Part shown: positions 51,899-63,427 of the stretch, piece by piece | How the letters are laid out: every line of letters begins with the position of its first letter | Numbering within the stretch: the first letter of the stretch is position 1 | NCBI RefSeq assembly: GCF_019578655.1 | Contig: NC_063262.1 | Span: 19,289,582 to 19,353,581 of the forward strand | Source of the DNA: Ricinus communis | Taxonomy: Eukaryota > Streptophyta > Magnoliopsida > Malpighiales > Euphorbiaceae | Length of the DNA stretch: 64,000 nt | Reading direction: 5' to 3' | Notes under the pieces: generated by a model | Databases searched by the model: none | Told to the model about the DNA's origin: nothing | The model's input: the letters and a program-made list of their open reading frames with translations, nothing else | Position numbers and translations under genes: made by a program

Positions 51899-53007
51899 TG
51901 TTATCCCTTGGAACCAAGAAGAGGGGATTCAATTAATGACCTTAAATTGCGGAATTAAGTAGTTTTGGGTAATACACAAGGATTTAAGAAAGATTAAGGA
52001 AGATTTGAAAAAAGTTAGGGTTAAAGAAGTTGGCACAAAGGTTTCTAGTGGTTCAAGAACAATACTCCCTACATCCACTCCTCAAGATCACACTTGAGTA
52101 TTTCAATATAATCTTTAAGATTACAACCTTTGGGTTTCACAATATCACTTAACAACTTGGTGTTTTTCAAGGCTAACATTAAACTCTTGAGTATTAATGG
52201 TTACTCAACAACCAATTTCTTGTATTTCTAATACCTAGCCTCACACAACAACCCTTTACACTTTTAGATGAGCAATGAGTTTCAACTTAATACAACAATA
52301 CAATGAAAGAAATTAGATATAGAGAGTTGAGAGATGAATATACAAGAGTTTTGGTACACTTAAATCACACACTTACTTCTTAAGTCTTTATGAGAGATAT
52401 TTATACTCATACCTACCTCTTAGAGACGTTACAATTTGTCCAAAACTCAATAAATGTAAGTTTGATGACTTGGCAAAAAATTGCCTGAAGTTATGAAAAG
52501 TGTCCCTGCGCTTTCTTAAAAGAGACGTTGGGGCTCCAACGGCTCCAGACATGTGGCTCTAACTTGGTGGCGATATCTCATGGTTATTGACATCGCATTA
52601 ATTAAAAAAACTGCCCCCGCGCCATAATAGTGCCCTCGCGCCTACCTTGTCCGCACACAAAAGTGCCCTCGCACTTCTATCGCTGTATCATCTACCATTG
52701 TTGGGACTTTAGTCTTTATTTGAAGCGCCCTTGTGCTTTTTGAGAAATTTTTTTATTGATTGCCAAGTGTCTCTCCATCACTTGGGACTTTGTTAAAGGG
52801 CATTTCCAATGGCTATCTTACTTTTGCCAATCCAAAGAGCGCACTCGCGCTTTACAAGGCCTTTTATAATCCTTCTTTGAAAGCTTAAGGATAATTTCAC
52901 TTTGATAGATTCCTTTGATGCTCTGTCATATAGACACTCAGAAACAAGGTTAACAATATTCAATTTAGATGTTAAGATCAAAATAGAGATCAATTTCTAG
53001 GTCAACA
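51899..53007. mobile_element. Probable solo LTR of another family, 1109 bp
   Basis: Starts TGTTATCCCTTGGAACC and ends GGTCAACA, so the termini are TGTT...AACA, as in LTRs. The opening words (ttggaaccaagaagagggg) are a common start of plant LTRs. No internal coding follows. Flanking pentamers (agtcg, ggtca) do not match well, so the target duplication is decayed or the ends are slightly off. Between 52500 and 52860 a GC-rich motif (gtgccctcgcgctt and variants) recurs about six times, out of keeping with the AT-rich surroundings. Confidence 0.55.
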
Positions 53008-53655
53008 GGTCAAAAACACTAGGTGAGTATTCAGTTTTGCTAAGAGAGGAAAGCCCAAATTCATTCTAGGGAGAAATCGGTGGTGAGAACTCCCAGTTGG
53101 ATGCGATTGGGATATGTCTCGAGAATTTAGAAGTCGAGGCCACCATTTCAAAACTGATTTTACAAAATTTGGTTAAGAAATAAGAGAGAAGTTAAAGAAA
53201 GAAGTGAAAAGGGATTTGAGAGAAAAGTAAATGGAAATAAGATAAAGTGAATAATGAACAGGTAGAAGGATATTTATATGTCCTAACAAGGGCAAAAATG
53301 CCCTTTTGGTCCTTGACCAACTAAAACTACGCTTTAGTCTCCAGATCGACCAATTATCTAACACAAGTCACCAGAAGACATTTGGAAGGTCAATTTGCAT
53401 CTCAAGGCTGAAGTTTTTAAAAAATTACAATTTCAATCCCTGACCCATCAAAATTATGTTTTGGTCCCTTGATGGGACATATACTAGTATAACTTTCAAA
53501 AGAGATCAAATTGAGTTAGATTGCACCCTGAAGTAGGAATTTTTAATTAAAAGTATCCAAAAGTGAAAAATTACCAAATTGACACAAAGTGGTAAATACA
53601 ATTAAATTACATCTTGATATGGAAAAATAGCCAAAGGAAAGTCTTTGCAAAGGTA
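53008..53655 (+). other. Element A interior between the solo LTR and the 3' UTR array
   Basis: No recognisable coding. The 63-69-residue minus ORFs here are chance. It may hold the 5' end or promoter of the antisense PMD gene. Confidence 0.3.
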
Positions 53656-53885
53656 AAATCGACAGGCGTAATTCCCAAATCGACGGGCGAGGTTCCCAAA
53701 TCGATGGGCGTGGTTCCAAAATTACAGGTGGGATCCTCCAAAACTCAAGCAAGTGAAGTCCTCAAGTTTTAAATTATAGGTCAAGTCCTCAAGTTTCAAA
53801 TTGCAGGGGAAGTCCTCAAAACTCTAGTAGGCGAAGTCCTCCAAACTCAAGCGGTCATGGTCCCCAAATTGGATCAGATTTTCTT
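53656..53885 (+). repeat. 3' UTR minisatellite of element A
   Basis: About three units of about 22 bp (core aaatcgacgggcgtggttcc) are followed by about five units of about 27 bp (core aagtcctcaaaactcaag). These are the same two unit types as in element C, with fewer copies. Confidence 0.75.
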
Positions 53886-54004
53886 AATTCGAGCTTATGA
53901 GGCATGGCTTTTACAGCTCATCAAGATATCCTTATTGTCGTATTCTTGATATTTATGATTTGTCTCAATTTATATAATCTCATACATGCTTATAAATTTT
54001 AACA

Positions 54005-54017
54005 AACTAGGGGTAGC
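54005..54017 (+). promoter_or_regulatory. Polypurine tract of element A
   Basis: aactaggggtagc lies immediately before the TG of the 3' LTR. The equivalent tract in element C is aattgggggcagc. Confidence 0.7.
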
Positions 54018-56238
54018 TGTTAGCACCTATATCTGAATCTAGATATCGAGAGAATTATGAAAAATCCGATGATGAAAGTTATTGCCTTTCTTGAATCTCG
54101 AGAAATTAAGGAAGGGTGAATCCAAATAAGGGCTGAGAACAATTGGACTTAAAATTACTTTTAGAATTAATTTACACCCAATCGAAAGAAAAAATTAAGT
54201 TTGAGGAGTAAAATGACAGTTTTTACTAGTTCATGGACTAAATTATCAGAATTTCTAAAACTTTTGCCACTTAAAGCCAATCGACTCTATGTAACCTTAT
54301 TCAACTCTACATAATGCCAATTGCTATTTTTTGAAATCTGACGTCGTTTCACGTGTATTTAACCTAAAATGCCAAAATGGATAAAAAGGGAACTTTCTAG
54401 AAGACATTTATGGTAACTATTGGGATTTTTAAAATACTTAGTGATAATTATTTGATTTAAAAGATTTTACTTTATTTTACGAGATATTAATCTGATAAGA
54501 GGAAAGATAATCGATTGAAATAATTGAACATTTATCTGTTTCTCTATGGTTTTCTACTACTACTCCTATAAATAGAATAATATGACCTAAGTCTAGGGGT
54601 AGCTATCCAGATTAATTACTAGAGCTACATTCCTGAAGGCATTCTTTAAGTTACACTCTTATTTGATCGACATATACACAAAGAGTTAGTCTTTGGCAGG
54701 CCATTAAGAAAGAACTCTAATTTAGAAAACTCACTTAGAATGATAGAAGTGTTTAGATCTCCAATAGAACTGGATTCTCATCCAATCTTTGATTCAACTA
54801 CCTCATCATCTTCTAAGACTCACAGAATGGTAATCTATGGTGACAATTTGAAAGTTTCCTCCACACCTACATCATCCACATCATCAATACCTCTTGCCTT
54901 ATGGGTTTTTATGATTTATTTATAGAAACATGCTTAGGGTGTTTTATTATTATTTCATATGATCTATGTGATTAGAATATGTTCTTCTTATGATTTAACA
55001 TGCTATGACTTATTGGATTTTGAATATGACATTGTGATTTTATTGGGTTTTAAATCTAAATAGTTTAATTATTAAGAAAATATAATTAATTAGTTTATAT
55101 CTATTTAAATTAGATTTCTAGGATCGCATGATTAAGATTTGGAATCTGCTTTGGAGTATTATTTTCACTTACTGTCGATTTTGATTTCTAGGGTTTACAT
55201 GTTTTTCGGTTTTTAAACATTTAATTCCTTTTCTTACGTTGTTTACTCAATTCTATATTTTTAATTGAATTTTCTATTCTTCGTGCAAGTAAAAATCGGC
55301 TTATGGGCTTGAAAAGGTGAAGAAATCTGCAGAAAGTCCAATTCAGCCACCGAGAGCTGATTCAGCTTTGCATTGAGTCGATCGGCTCTATGCCCTTGTC
55401 CAATTGGTTGTGTGCACCTTTGCATCAAGTTTTCGAGTTTTGATGTATTTTAGTGATTTTATGTTTTGCATTTAATATTTAGGTGTTTTTTCTTTATTTT
55501 TAGTGTAGGAAATGTTATAATAGCTAGGTTTTATTTTCTGCATTTTTATTTTTATTTTATGCTTGATAAATACCAAATAATTGTAAAGTGATTGCCTAAA
55601 TAAAACCCGAACACATAGCCTAGTTAATATTTGGACCCAACATGAAAGTTATAGTCCATTAGACTAATCAGACGGTAAATTGGGCTAAACCTAAAATTAA
55701 TATAGACCTAGTAGGCTTTACCATACTTTGATTATAATTAATTGGGCCACATTAGATTTAAGATCACTCAATTAGGCCTTAGCATCAAAAAATAGTCCAT
55801 CTAGATTTAAAGGCTTAGAATTAAAGCATAACTTGTGAATTGGGCTAGACTAGAAAAAATCTTGTACATAATTAATCAGTAAAATAGGTTAATTAAATAT
55901 AATTGGGCTTAAAGAAAATGGACTAGTGCTTGATATGTAGAAATATAACTGTGGCATTTATAAGGAATAGCACATTAAATAATAAAATTAAATACAAAAA
56001 TACACAAATAAGGAAATTGGCTTTCAAATCCATCTCTGGATTTATGGCATAAGCTTTCTTATGGAATCGAGAAATGTCACTCATTAGTAAAAATATTCCT
56101 GTGAATTACCCGGGTGGTGACTCCTGTCTCCGTGCTAGTCTTTGTGACTAGTTAGCGTATACCTAATTAGGTTGAAAAGCCTTGTAATGTTGTAGTTGCT
56201 AAAGACACTTGGGTGCCCGCCCAATACCACCGCCCATA
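54018..56238 (+). repeat. Tat-family LTR (copy e), 3' LTR of element A
   Basis: 2221 bp from TGTTAGCACC to CACCGCCCATA (the terminal CA has become TA). It carries the TATA box cctataaatagaataat (about 54566) and both palindromic-motif clusters (54265-54320 and 55345-55430). The 61-residue ORF at 54740 is chance. Confidence 0.87.
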
Positions 56239-56393
56239 GATAGTCTGTGTGGAGAACTTCTAATTCTTTTAGGATTGATCTTCTTTAATTTACCATAATT
56301 ATAATAGGTTCATTCGTCTTGTTCGAATACTCTAGTTAAAATCCAACTTGGACTTATCTTCAGTGAGAATTGTGATCCTAATAGGATACTATG
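56239..56393. other. 155-bp spacer between inverted LTRs
   Basis: Unrecognised AT-rich sequence between LTR copies e and f; probably old flanking DNA. Confidence 0.4.
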
Positions 56394-57297
56394 CACATAA
56401 GTGTCTCTAGCGACTACGGTACTGTAAGGCTTTTTAACCTAATTGGAAACGCGCTAACTAGTCACAAAGACTAGTGTAGAGAAAGGGAATCGCCACCCAA
56501 ATAATTCTTCAAGATACTCTTACTAATTGAGTGGCGTACTATGTTCCATATGGAAGCTTTGCTATATCTAGAGATGGATCCGGAAGCCAACTTTCTTATT
56601 TATGTATCCCTAGTTTCAATTTTATTAATTAATGCCCTACTTTTTTATAAATATGAATATTTCTACATACCAAACACTATAGCATGTGAGGTCTACCTAG
56701 GTCTAGCCAATTTTAGGTTAAGCCCAATTCCCATGTATGTGTTTGGCCAAAGTTAACTATTAAATTATGTACAAAGAAACCCACCTAGTCTTACCTAATT
56801 ATAAATTATGCTTTGATTATCAAGTTTTTATCCTAAGTGGGTCACAATTTGCATGCCAAGGCTCAATTCAGTTTTCTTATTCTAAGTGAGTTAATTAATC
56901 AGGTAAACATGGCAAAGTCCGTTATTCTAAGTAGATTTTATAATTTAAGCTTAGTTTACTATCTTTTTAACCTAATGGGCTACAAGTTGCATGGCAATAT
57001 CCAATTCTAAGCCCTAGGTTTAGATGTCTAATTTTATTGCCATTCACACAACAAGTATTTGTCCATCCATTTATAAAAGTATAAAGCAGAATAAAATAAA
57101 ATAAAAAAGTGATAAAACTAAGTTAATACAACCTTTTTCTATAACTAATTAACTTAAAAACAACAAAAAATGAATTAAAATTAGTAGGAAATAGCAAGAA
57201 TCCTCGAAATCATCAAAAAGGATAAATTTGGACGAATAGCCAATTCGGCCACATCATAGAGCCGGTCGGCTCTACGTACAATCGATCGATTGTGCAT
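56394..57297 (-). repeat. Tat-family LTR (copy f), truncated
   Basis: Starts at the equivalent of base 20-25 of copy b (gcacataagtgtctctagcgac) and runs for about 900 bp, to just after the first palindromic-motif cluster (gagccggtcggctc at about 57260). It is then replaced by an unrelated AT-rich repeat. The rest of the LTR is missing. Confidence 0.8.
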
Positions 57298-58480
57298 ATT
57301 AAAGTAAAATGATAATATTAAGTACTTATTAAAGTAAAATATAGCTAAATATAATAATTTTCTTATAATATAATATATTTATAATTAAAATAAGATACTT
57401 TAAACTAAAAAATTAAATCGAAAGATTATCAATAATTGTCATTAGCACAAGTAAATTGCTAGTATATATATATATAAAGTAGGTCAAGTTTTTCCATAAG
57501 ACTCCACTTGACAACATTCTATAAAATCACATCATTATGTAGAGTTTCAATTAGACCTGTTCAAGGGCATGGGTACCCGCCCAGGCCCGCACTCTTCAGG
57601 CCGGGCTTGGACAACAATTTTTGTGTACAAGTCCGGCCCAGCCAGAACCCACAAAAAGCCCGTAATTCTCGGGCTGGGCTTGGGATTTATATAAAAACCC
57701 AAGTCCGGCTCGGCCCGGCCCGATGTCTAGTTTAGTTAGTAAAAAAAAAATGTTATACCTAGCACTCGAACGTGTGACCTTCAACTTATAATTAAGTGTC
57801 AATACCACTTAGCTATCTATTATTTCCATTTATAGTTTTATTGTTATTAATAATATATTAATCAAAACAAAACCTTAAATCTAAATATAACTACAATTTG
57901 AGACAGATTTAATAATTGGTCGGGTCGGACTTTTCAAAAAATTTTGGGCTCGGACTTGGGCTCAGAGATATCTGAAAATTCTCGGGCCTGGGCGGGCTCG
58001 GGCTTGTCCAAAATCAAGTCAGGCCCGGCCCATGAACAGGTCTAGTTTCAATAAAAATACATATGGCTTTGATATGGTTATATAATAATTTATTATGATA
58101 TTACATACTAATAAAATAAAATAATAATATTAAATTTATATTAATATTAGATACTAATCAAATAAAATAATATTATTAAGTATTTATCAAAATAAAATGA
58201 TGGCTAAATATAATAAAAGAATTAATGATTATATAATGCCACTAATTTACTATATATCTATAATATTTTTTATTATTTCTTATAATCATTAAATTTTGAA
58301 ATTATTAAAGTAAAATAATAATATTAAATGCTTAATTAAATTAAATAATAGTTAAATATAATTATTTTTTTATAATTTAATATATTTATAATTAAAATAA
58401 AATATTTTAAACTAAAAAGGTTTAAATAAAAAAATTATCAATAATTGTACATTAGCACAAGCGAATTGCTAGTTTATTAT
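57298..58480. repeat. AT-rich repeat pair, possibly Helitron ends
   Basis: About 165 bp at 57300-57465 recurs at about 58305-58475 (shared blocks: taatattaa, aatatatttataattaaaataa, attatcaataattg, ttagcacaag, aattgctagt), and a third partial copy lies near 58150-58205. Both full copies end in GCTAG followed by T, as Helitron 3' ends do. The hAT-type MITE at 57552-58044 interrupts this region. Confidence 0.45.
57552..58044. mobile_element. hAT-type MITE, 493 bp, perfect 8-bp TSD
   Basis: Terminal inverted repeats tagacctgttcaagggc (left) and tagacctgttcatgggc (rc of the right end) match at 16 of 17 bases. The flanking 8-bp duplications gtttcaat (57544-57551, 58045-58052) are perfect, as for hAT elements. 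The subterminal parts are GC-rich (gcccggcccg-type repeats) and strongly self-complementary; the middle is AT-rich. The two opposed ORFs at 57508-57808 are by-products of that structure. Confidence 0.93.
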
Positions 58481-59280
58481 ATTATAATAGACAATAGATT
58501 TTTCACTAATAATAATTTACTAGACCAGCTATATTTAAGAGGAAAGTTAAAATGTAATATTAAACACGGAAGAGAAGAATAACAACCAAAATGTATAATT
58601 TTAAAGAGCCTATTATCAGCAATTCTTATATCATAGACTTAAATTCATTTAGCATTATAGACCTAATACCAATTACATATATGACTCGTGTGTTTTTAAG
58701 AAAATATAAATCTAGTTTACAATTTTTAACGATTAAAACATAAAAATTGTGTACTCAAGACACGATTTTTTTGCTTCTATTAAAACACACAATTGTTCTC
58801 TCTAATATTAAAAAATTAATTTTATATTTTTCTCTATTTTTTTTACATACAGTCTCCTATTTTTAAAATTACAATATTTACAATTTTTTAGCTTTTGATT
58901 TTAACTTTTTAAGATTTAAAATTTATGCAAATTTCATTATTTTATAAACATATCTATATTCAAATTCATTTGAAATGGTATTTCAATACAATCACATAAA
59001 TTGTATGTAAAAATAGTGATAAAAATATTAAAGAACCTATAATTTAAATCTTATGAAATTAAAGTTTCATGAAAATCCAATGTTTTACATAGATTTTATT
59101 ATTGATGAATATATTATTTATTTTACATAAAAAATATGCCTTTAAAACATCGTATATGTGTATGATTTATATGAAATAGATGTATAAAACTTACTATTAA
59201 ATTAAAAATATGATTTTTAATTTCTTATTTAGTTTTTTTATTTTATATTAAATTAGCATCTATAATTCTTTTAATAAATA
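58481..59280. other. AT-rich DNA, nothing recognised
   Basis: Very low GC, no reading frame of interest, no clear repeat boundary. Confidence 0.4.
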
Positions 59281-59289
59281 TATTTTATA

Positions 59290-60260
59290 AAAATGAATAT
59301 CTGGTATATATTTGATGAACCTCAAATCATACTTTGATGAACATGTTCCTAGTATATGATAAACATCTTGATTTTAATCTATGATTAATGAATTTTGTTA
59401 TATATTGGCCAAATATATATTTTTATCCCTGAACTTATATTTATTACTCAATTTAACACTTCAACTTTCGGGTTGACCTAATAAACACTTGGACTTTATT
59501 TAGTTTAATATTTAAACACTTTTAACTTTTAATTTAACCTAATATATATTTGAACCTTATTTTTAGTAATATTTAGACGTTTTCATACAATACATTTGGA
59601 TGTATTGAATGAAGACACATGTCAAAAAGTGTTAAAATATCACCAAAAAATAAATTTAGGTGTTAGTTAGGTTATATCAAAGGTTAGAGTGTTAAACTGA
59701 CTAAATGGTCAAAATTCAAAGATTTAAATATACATTTGGCTTTATATATTTGATGAACCTCAAGTGATACATTGATGAACTTGTTGATTATAACGAATCT
59801 ATAAACTATGAAACTATATTATATATTTTATGAACCTCAAGTGATACTTTAATGAACCTATTATTTGTAGATAATAAGTATTTATTATTAACCCATGAAT
59901 ACCGATTTATTTTAATATACATATGGCATGTTCATTATTTAAAACTTATATATTCATTGATTAATGATATAAGATTCATTATACTACAAAATGAACCTAT
60001 TCTATTTTAAAAATATATATGTTATCCAGATTATAAATAACATGATAAGCATATAGTTCATATATAATGAACTTCAATGTGCTACAAAATGAACCTATTT
60101 CATTTTAAAAATAAAATCATTAGAAAAATTATGAATAAAATAATGGACCTCAATATGCTACAAAATGAATCTATTCCATTTCAAAAATAAAGTTGTTATC
60201 AAGATTATGAATAAAATGATTAATCCGTAGTTTATACATAATGAGCTTATTATTTTCCAA
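59290..60260. repeat. Diverged tandem array with TGAACCTCAA motif
   Basis: Blocks around gatgaacctcaagtgatac (59300, 59750, 59828) and gctacaaaatgaacctatt (59985, 60081, 60160) recur with spacings of about 75-100 bp. The last three units also share tttaaaaata and gattatgaataaaatga. There is no coding. 59390-59735 is a less repetitive interlude. Confidence 0.6.
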
Positions 60261-61647
60261 TAATAAATATAGTGATGAATATTATATTTAATCAACCGAT
60301 AATCAAATTTTAAAATAATTTATTCATTTGTAATTTCTAAGTTCTCATATCAATCAATTCTCATTCAAAAAATAATGAATTTAAGAAGAAAATAAGAACA
60401 AAAGAAAGAAAAAAATTGAATAATTTCAGCTAGTCAAATATGTTTTTAAAATCTGTATCTCATATGTAGATTTTTATATATAAATGAATTGTTTTATAGA
60501 TAATCATAGATAATGAAAAAAGAAAAGAAAAGATTATGCAACATATAGAAAAAAGAGAACAAATAAGAAGAGAAAAAAAGAAAAAAAAATTAGAGCTTAC
60601 AAAATCTGATTTAAAAGTCTTAGAAATAGAAATTCAAAATACCAAACAACTATTCTTAGCTTGCAATCTTATTTTAAATCGCCGTATACGAAATAGGACG
60701 TCATGTTGGAATGGAAACTCTCGCACGTGTCATTTGATTCTCCTATTTCATCATTTAAATGAAATGTCAACATTTTGAACACGAGGTAGATAATACATAG
60801 TGCACTCGGATTCCAAATATAATTTGTCTATCATAATGGCCTAAATACGGACTCCAACAATTATATAAATCCCATATTGATTATATAAAAAAAAACAATT
60901 AAATTAAGAAACAACACTTACATCTTCCTAGGGACCCGAGAATTTAACATGGATTAATAATTAAAGAATGTAATGCTTATGCAGGTACAAGAGTTTAATG
61001 AAATTCGTTCACTACTTTGGGTTAATCTGCTGTCTGATAGCCCAATTTCATAGTGTATGGAAGGCTTCTAGTATTTATTTATCTTTCACTATTTATATGC
61101 TAGGTTCTTCATATATTTATTTGTCTTTCTCTTTGTACAAGATGCAATAAACTTATACACACAAAATACTACAAAAGGGGATCTCAAGACTATAGTATTT
61201 ATTGTAAAGCTATCTAGCTTGCTTGTTGAAGTAAGCTCATGTAAAATTAAGGCTAGCTATGAGCAGCACCATGTTACCCTTCCTTGAACCTCTCGAAAAG
61301 TCATAACCATAAACCCTCTGCTTTAACTCTGAAAATTAAGTCTCCCCATCAAAATTGACAAAAAGTCATAAGCTGCATCACCAGCCTGGATTTGGCTGTA
61401 GACGTACAATGAAAATATCAGAGTTTTTTTTAATTTTACCAATCTTCCATTTTTTTTTTTTTAATTCCAAATGAGACGAAAAAAGAAAACCCTTAATTAT
61501 TCAAGTAAAAATATGTGCAAATGATAAACTAAGCCTGTGGTGCCAATCATACAAAAAGTCATACGCATTTATCACTTAAATTTCTAGGCCATAGTTAAGA
61601 AGGGTACCTGAAATGATTAAGCTATACTCTAAATGAGTGGCTTATAA
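60261..61647. other. Intergenic region 3' of the glycosyltransferase gene
   Basis: An 80-residue plus ORF at 60536-60778 starts with a Lys/Glu-rich, coil-like stretch but matches nothing known and has A-rich composition, so it is not called a gene. The rest is AT-rich and should include the 3' UTR of the glycosyltransferase gene. Confidence 0.35.
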
Positions 61648-63427
61648 TTACGGATGCATGTGAATTAATTCTTCTTCCTTGCATTCTCTAATTCCAATTT
61701 CCATTGTTTTGCTACCTGAAGAACGTAAAACATCACAACATTGCCGCCTTGGAGACCATAGCTGGATGATAAAAAAGAAAAGAGAGAAAGAAAAAACAGA
61801 CACAAAACTGGAGCTTTTAGTTGCCACTTAAAATATGTTTAATGTGATAACAATTAAAAATGTGATGTCTAAAAGATGATAAGCAATACCTGTTTATCAC
61901 TAAGGTCAAGCTTATGAGAGAACACTTTGATCTCTTCTAGTTTCCTTGGTGAAGCCTTGTCATATGAGCAATTCGTGTAACTTTTCTTGTAATGAGTAGT
62001 GATACCATCCCTACTAGAAGAAACATGATCCAGAAAGAAAATTGTTGGTCTTTGGCATGGATCAGGGTGAGGTTCTTTTACATTAAATGTATATGCTCCT
62101 GCTAGAAGTGAGCCCTTTTTTATCCATTTCTGGAATGTGACCTGGACAGGAAGAGTATCCGGCAGAAATATGTGCTTTCCATAGATCTCAACAGCATAAC
62201 CCCATGCCACTGAGATAGTCCAAGAAAACCATCGATCATAGCAGACTGTTTTTTGCAAAACTCTTTGGGAATCCACAGTCACAGCTTTAAAGAGATGCTC
62301 TAGTGAATTTATAGTGGTCATGTTAGGGAAGATTGGGTCTAAGTCATCAAAGTGATGGAGAGACACTAATGGTGACAAGGGATGTGAAGTTAACAAACCA
62401 AACATATTACCCCGAAGATCAACCTGGAAAATTTAACAACAGCAAGGAAATTTCAGAATTTTGCATTTGAGAGTTTAACTTTTAGCTGCTACTGCTGTGT
62501 ATTTAGTAAAGGGCCTATTTCCACGACTCTTAAGGAGCAATTTTATCTTAACCATATAACTGCAAGAAGGTCCAAAACAATTACTGCATACGAAATCTAA
62601 ATGGTAAAAATTATAACTTACAGAGTTTCTGTTTATACCTGATGGAAGCCAGGCTCACGAGTCAATCCAACACCCAGCTCGGCCAAGCAAGAAGAGATCC
62701 TGGAATCACTTCCATAGAGATGTGGATATCGTTCAGTACAAGAATCAAAAACCTTGGCCAGAACTTTTGCAAGTGGATAACTGATAGCAAATCCTGCCCC
62801 ACCAAAGGCCATTTCGAAGCTGAAATATCTGTTCTGCTCTAAATTCTCTGAATTAGACCCTATGTAGTACCACAGCCCATGATCATATTTGGACAGAGTT
62901 TTCACCAAATTCTCCGTGAAGAAAACCGTATCATCATCCCCGAAAACATACCAGCGAACATCAGAATGATTGAGCTTCACTGTTTCAGAAACCACTCGCG
63001 CCACACGGATTGCTGACCGAAGACCGTTCCTAAAAGTATAACGAAATCTGGAGGTGTCTTCAGAGATACAAACAGGAGGAAGAGAAGAAGTAGTATCATT
63101 TGCATCATCCTGCGGCATGTCCTCCAAGAAAACACATCCTCGCATTTGCTGTGGATTCCACCATAGCTTAACATACTCTTTCCTTTTCGGCCATGACTTC
63201 TGATTCGAAGCAATTCCGAAAACAACGTGTCCGAGATTTGTTGGGGCATTAAAATCCTCTAAAGAAGAACCTACATGTGCCACCTTTGAAATACCTACTA
63301 GGAAGATTGATATAAGAAGGTAAATGATACAAAAGGATGATGATGATAATATAAGGATGGTTATGAAACGAGAGGGATAATGGGATTTGGCAAGTGGTGA
63401 ATCCTTGGCAAGAGACTGCATTTCCAA
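61648..63427 (-). CDS. Fringe-related GT31 glycosyltransferase (DUF604 family), 3 exons, 478 aa
   Basis: Exons 63427-62639, 62423-61890 and 61761-61648 join in phase 0 at GT-AG borders (tcag|gta, ccag|gtt, acag|gta, ccag|cta) to give about 478 residues, the usual length for plant DUF604 proteins. It is a type II membrane protein with a short cytosolic head and one anchor (ITILILSSSSFCIIYLLISI, about residues 23-42). The lumenal domain has the sugar-nucleotide/metal DxD site in WYVFGDDDTVFF, then the GGAGFAISYPLA and YPHLYGSDSRI segments. The last exon carries the RRQCCDVL and MEIGIRECKEEELI tail. Fringe-like GT31 enzymes add sugars, often galactose, in the Golgi; the acceptor of this plant group is not known. 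No lesion is seen. It is the only intact host gene here. A TATA-like tttatact lies about 80 bp upstream on the minus strand. Confidence 0.93.

Noticed and set aside
57508..57808. Gly/Pro/Arg-rich ORFs on both strands
   Set aside because: They are produced by the GC-rich self-complementary ends of the hAT-type MITE (TIR plus 8-bp TSD).
60536..60778. 80-residue Lys/Glu-rich ORF as a possible small protein gene
   Set aside because: A-rich coding composition makes lysines by chance; no family match, no intron or promoter signals, AT-rich surroundings.
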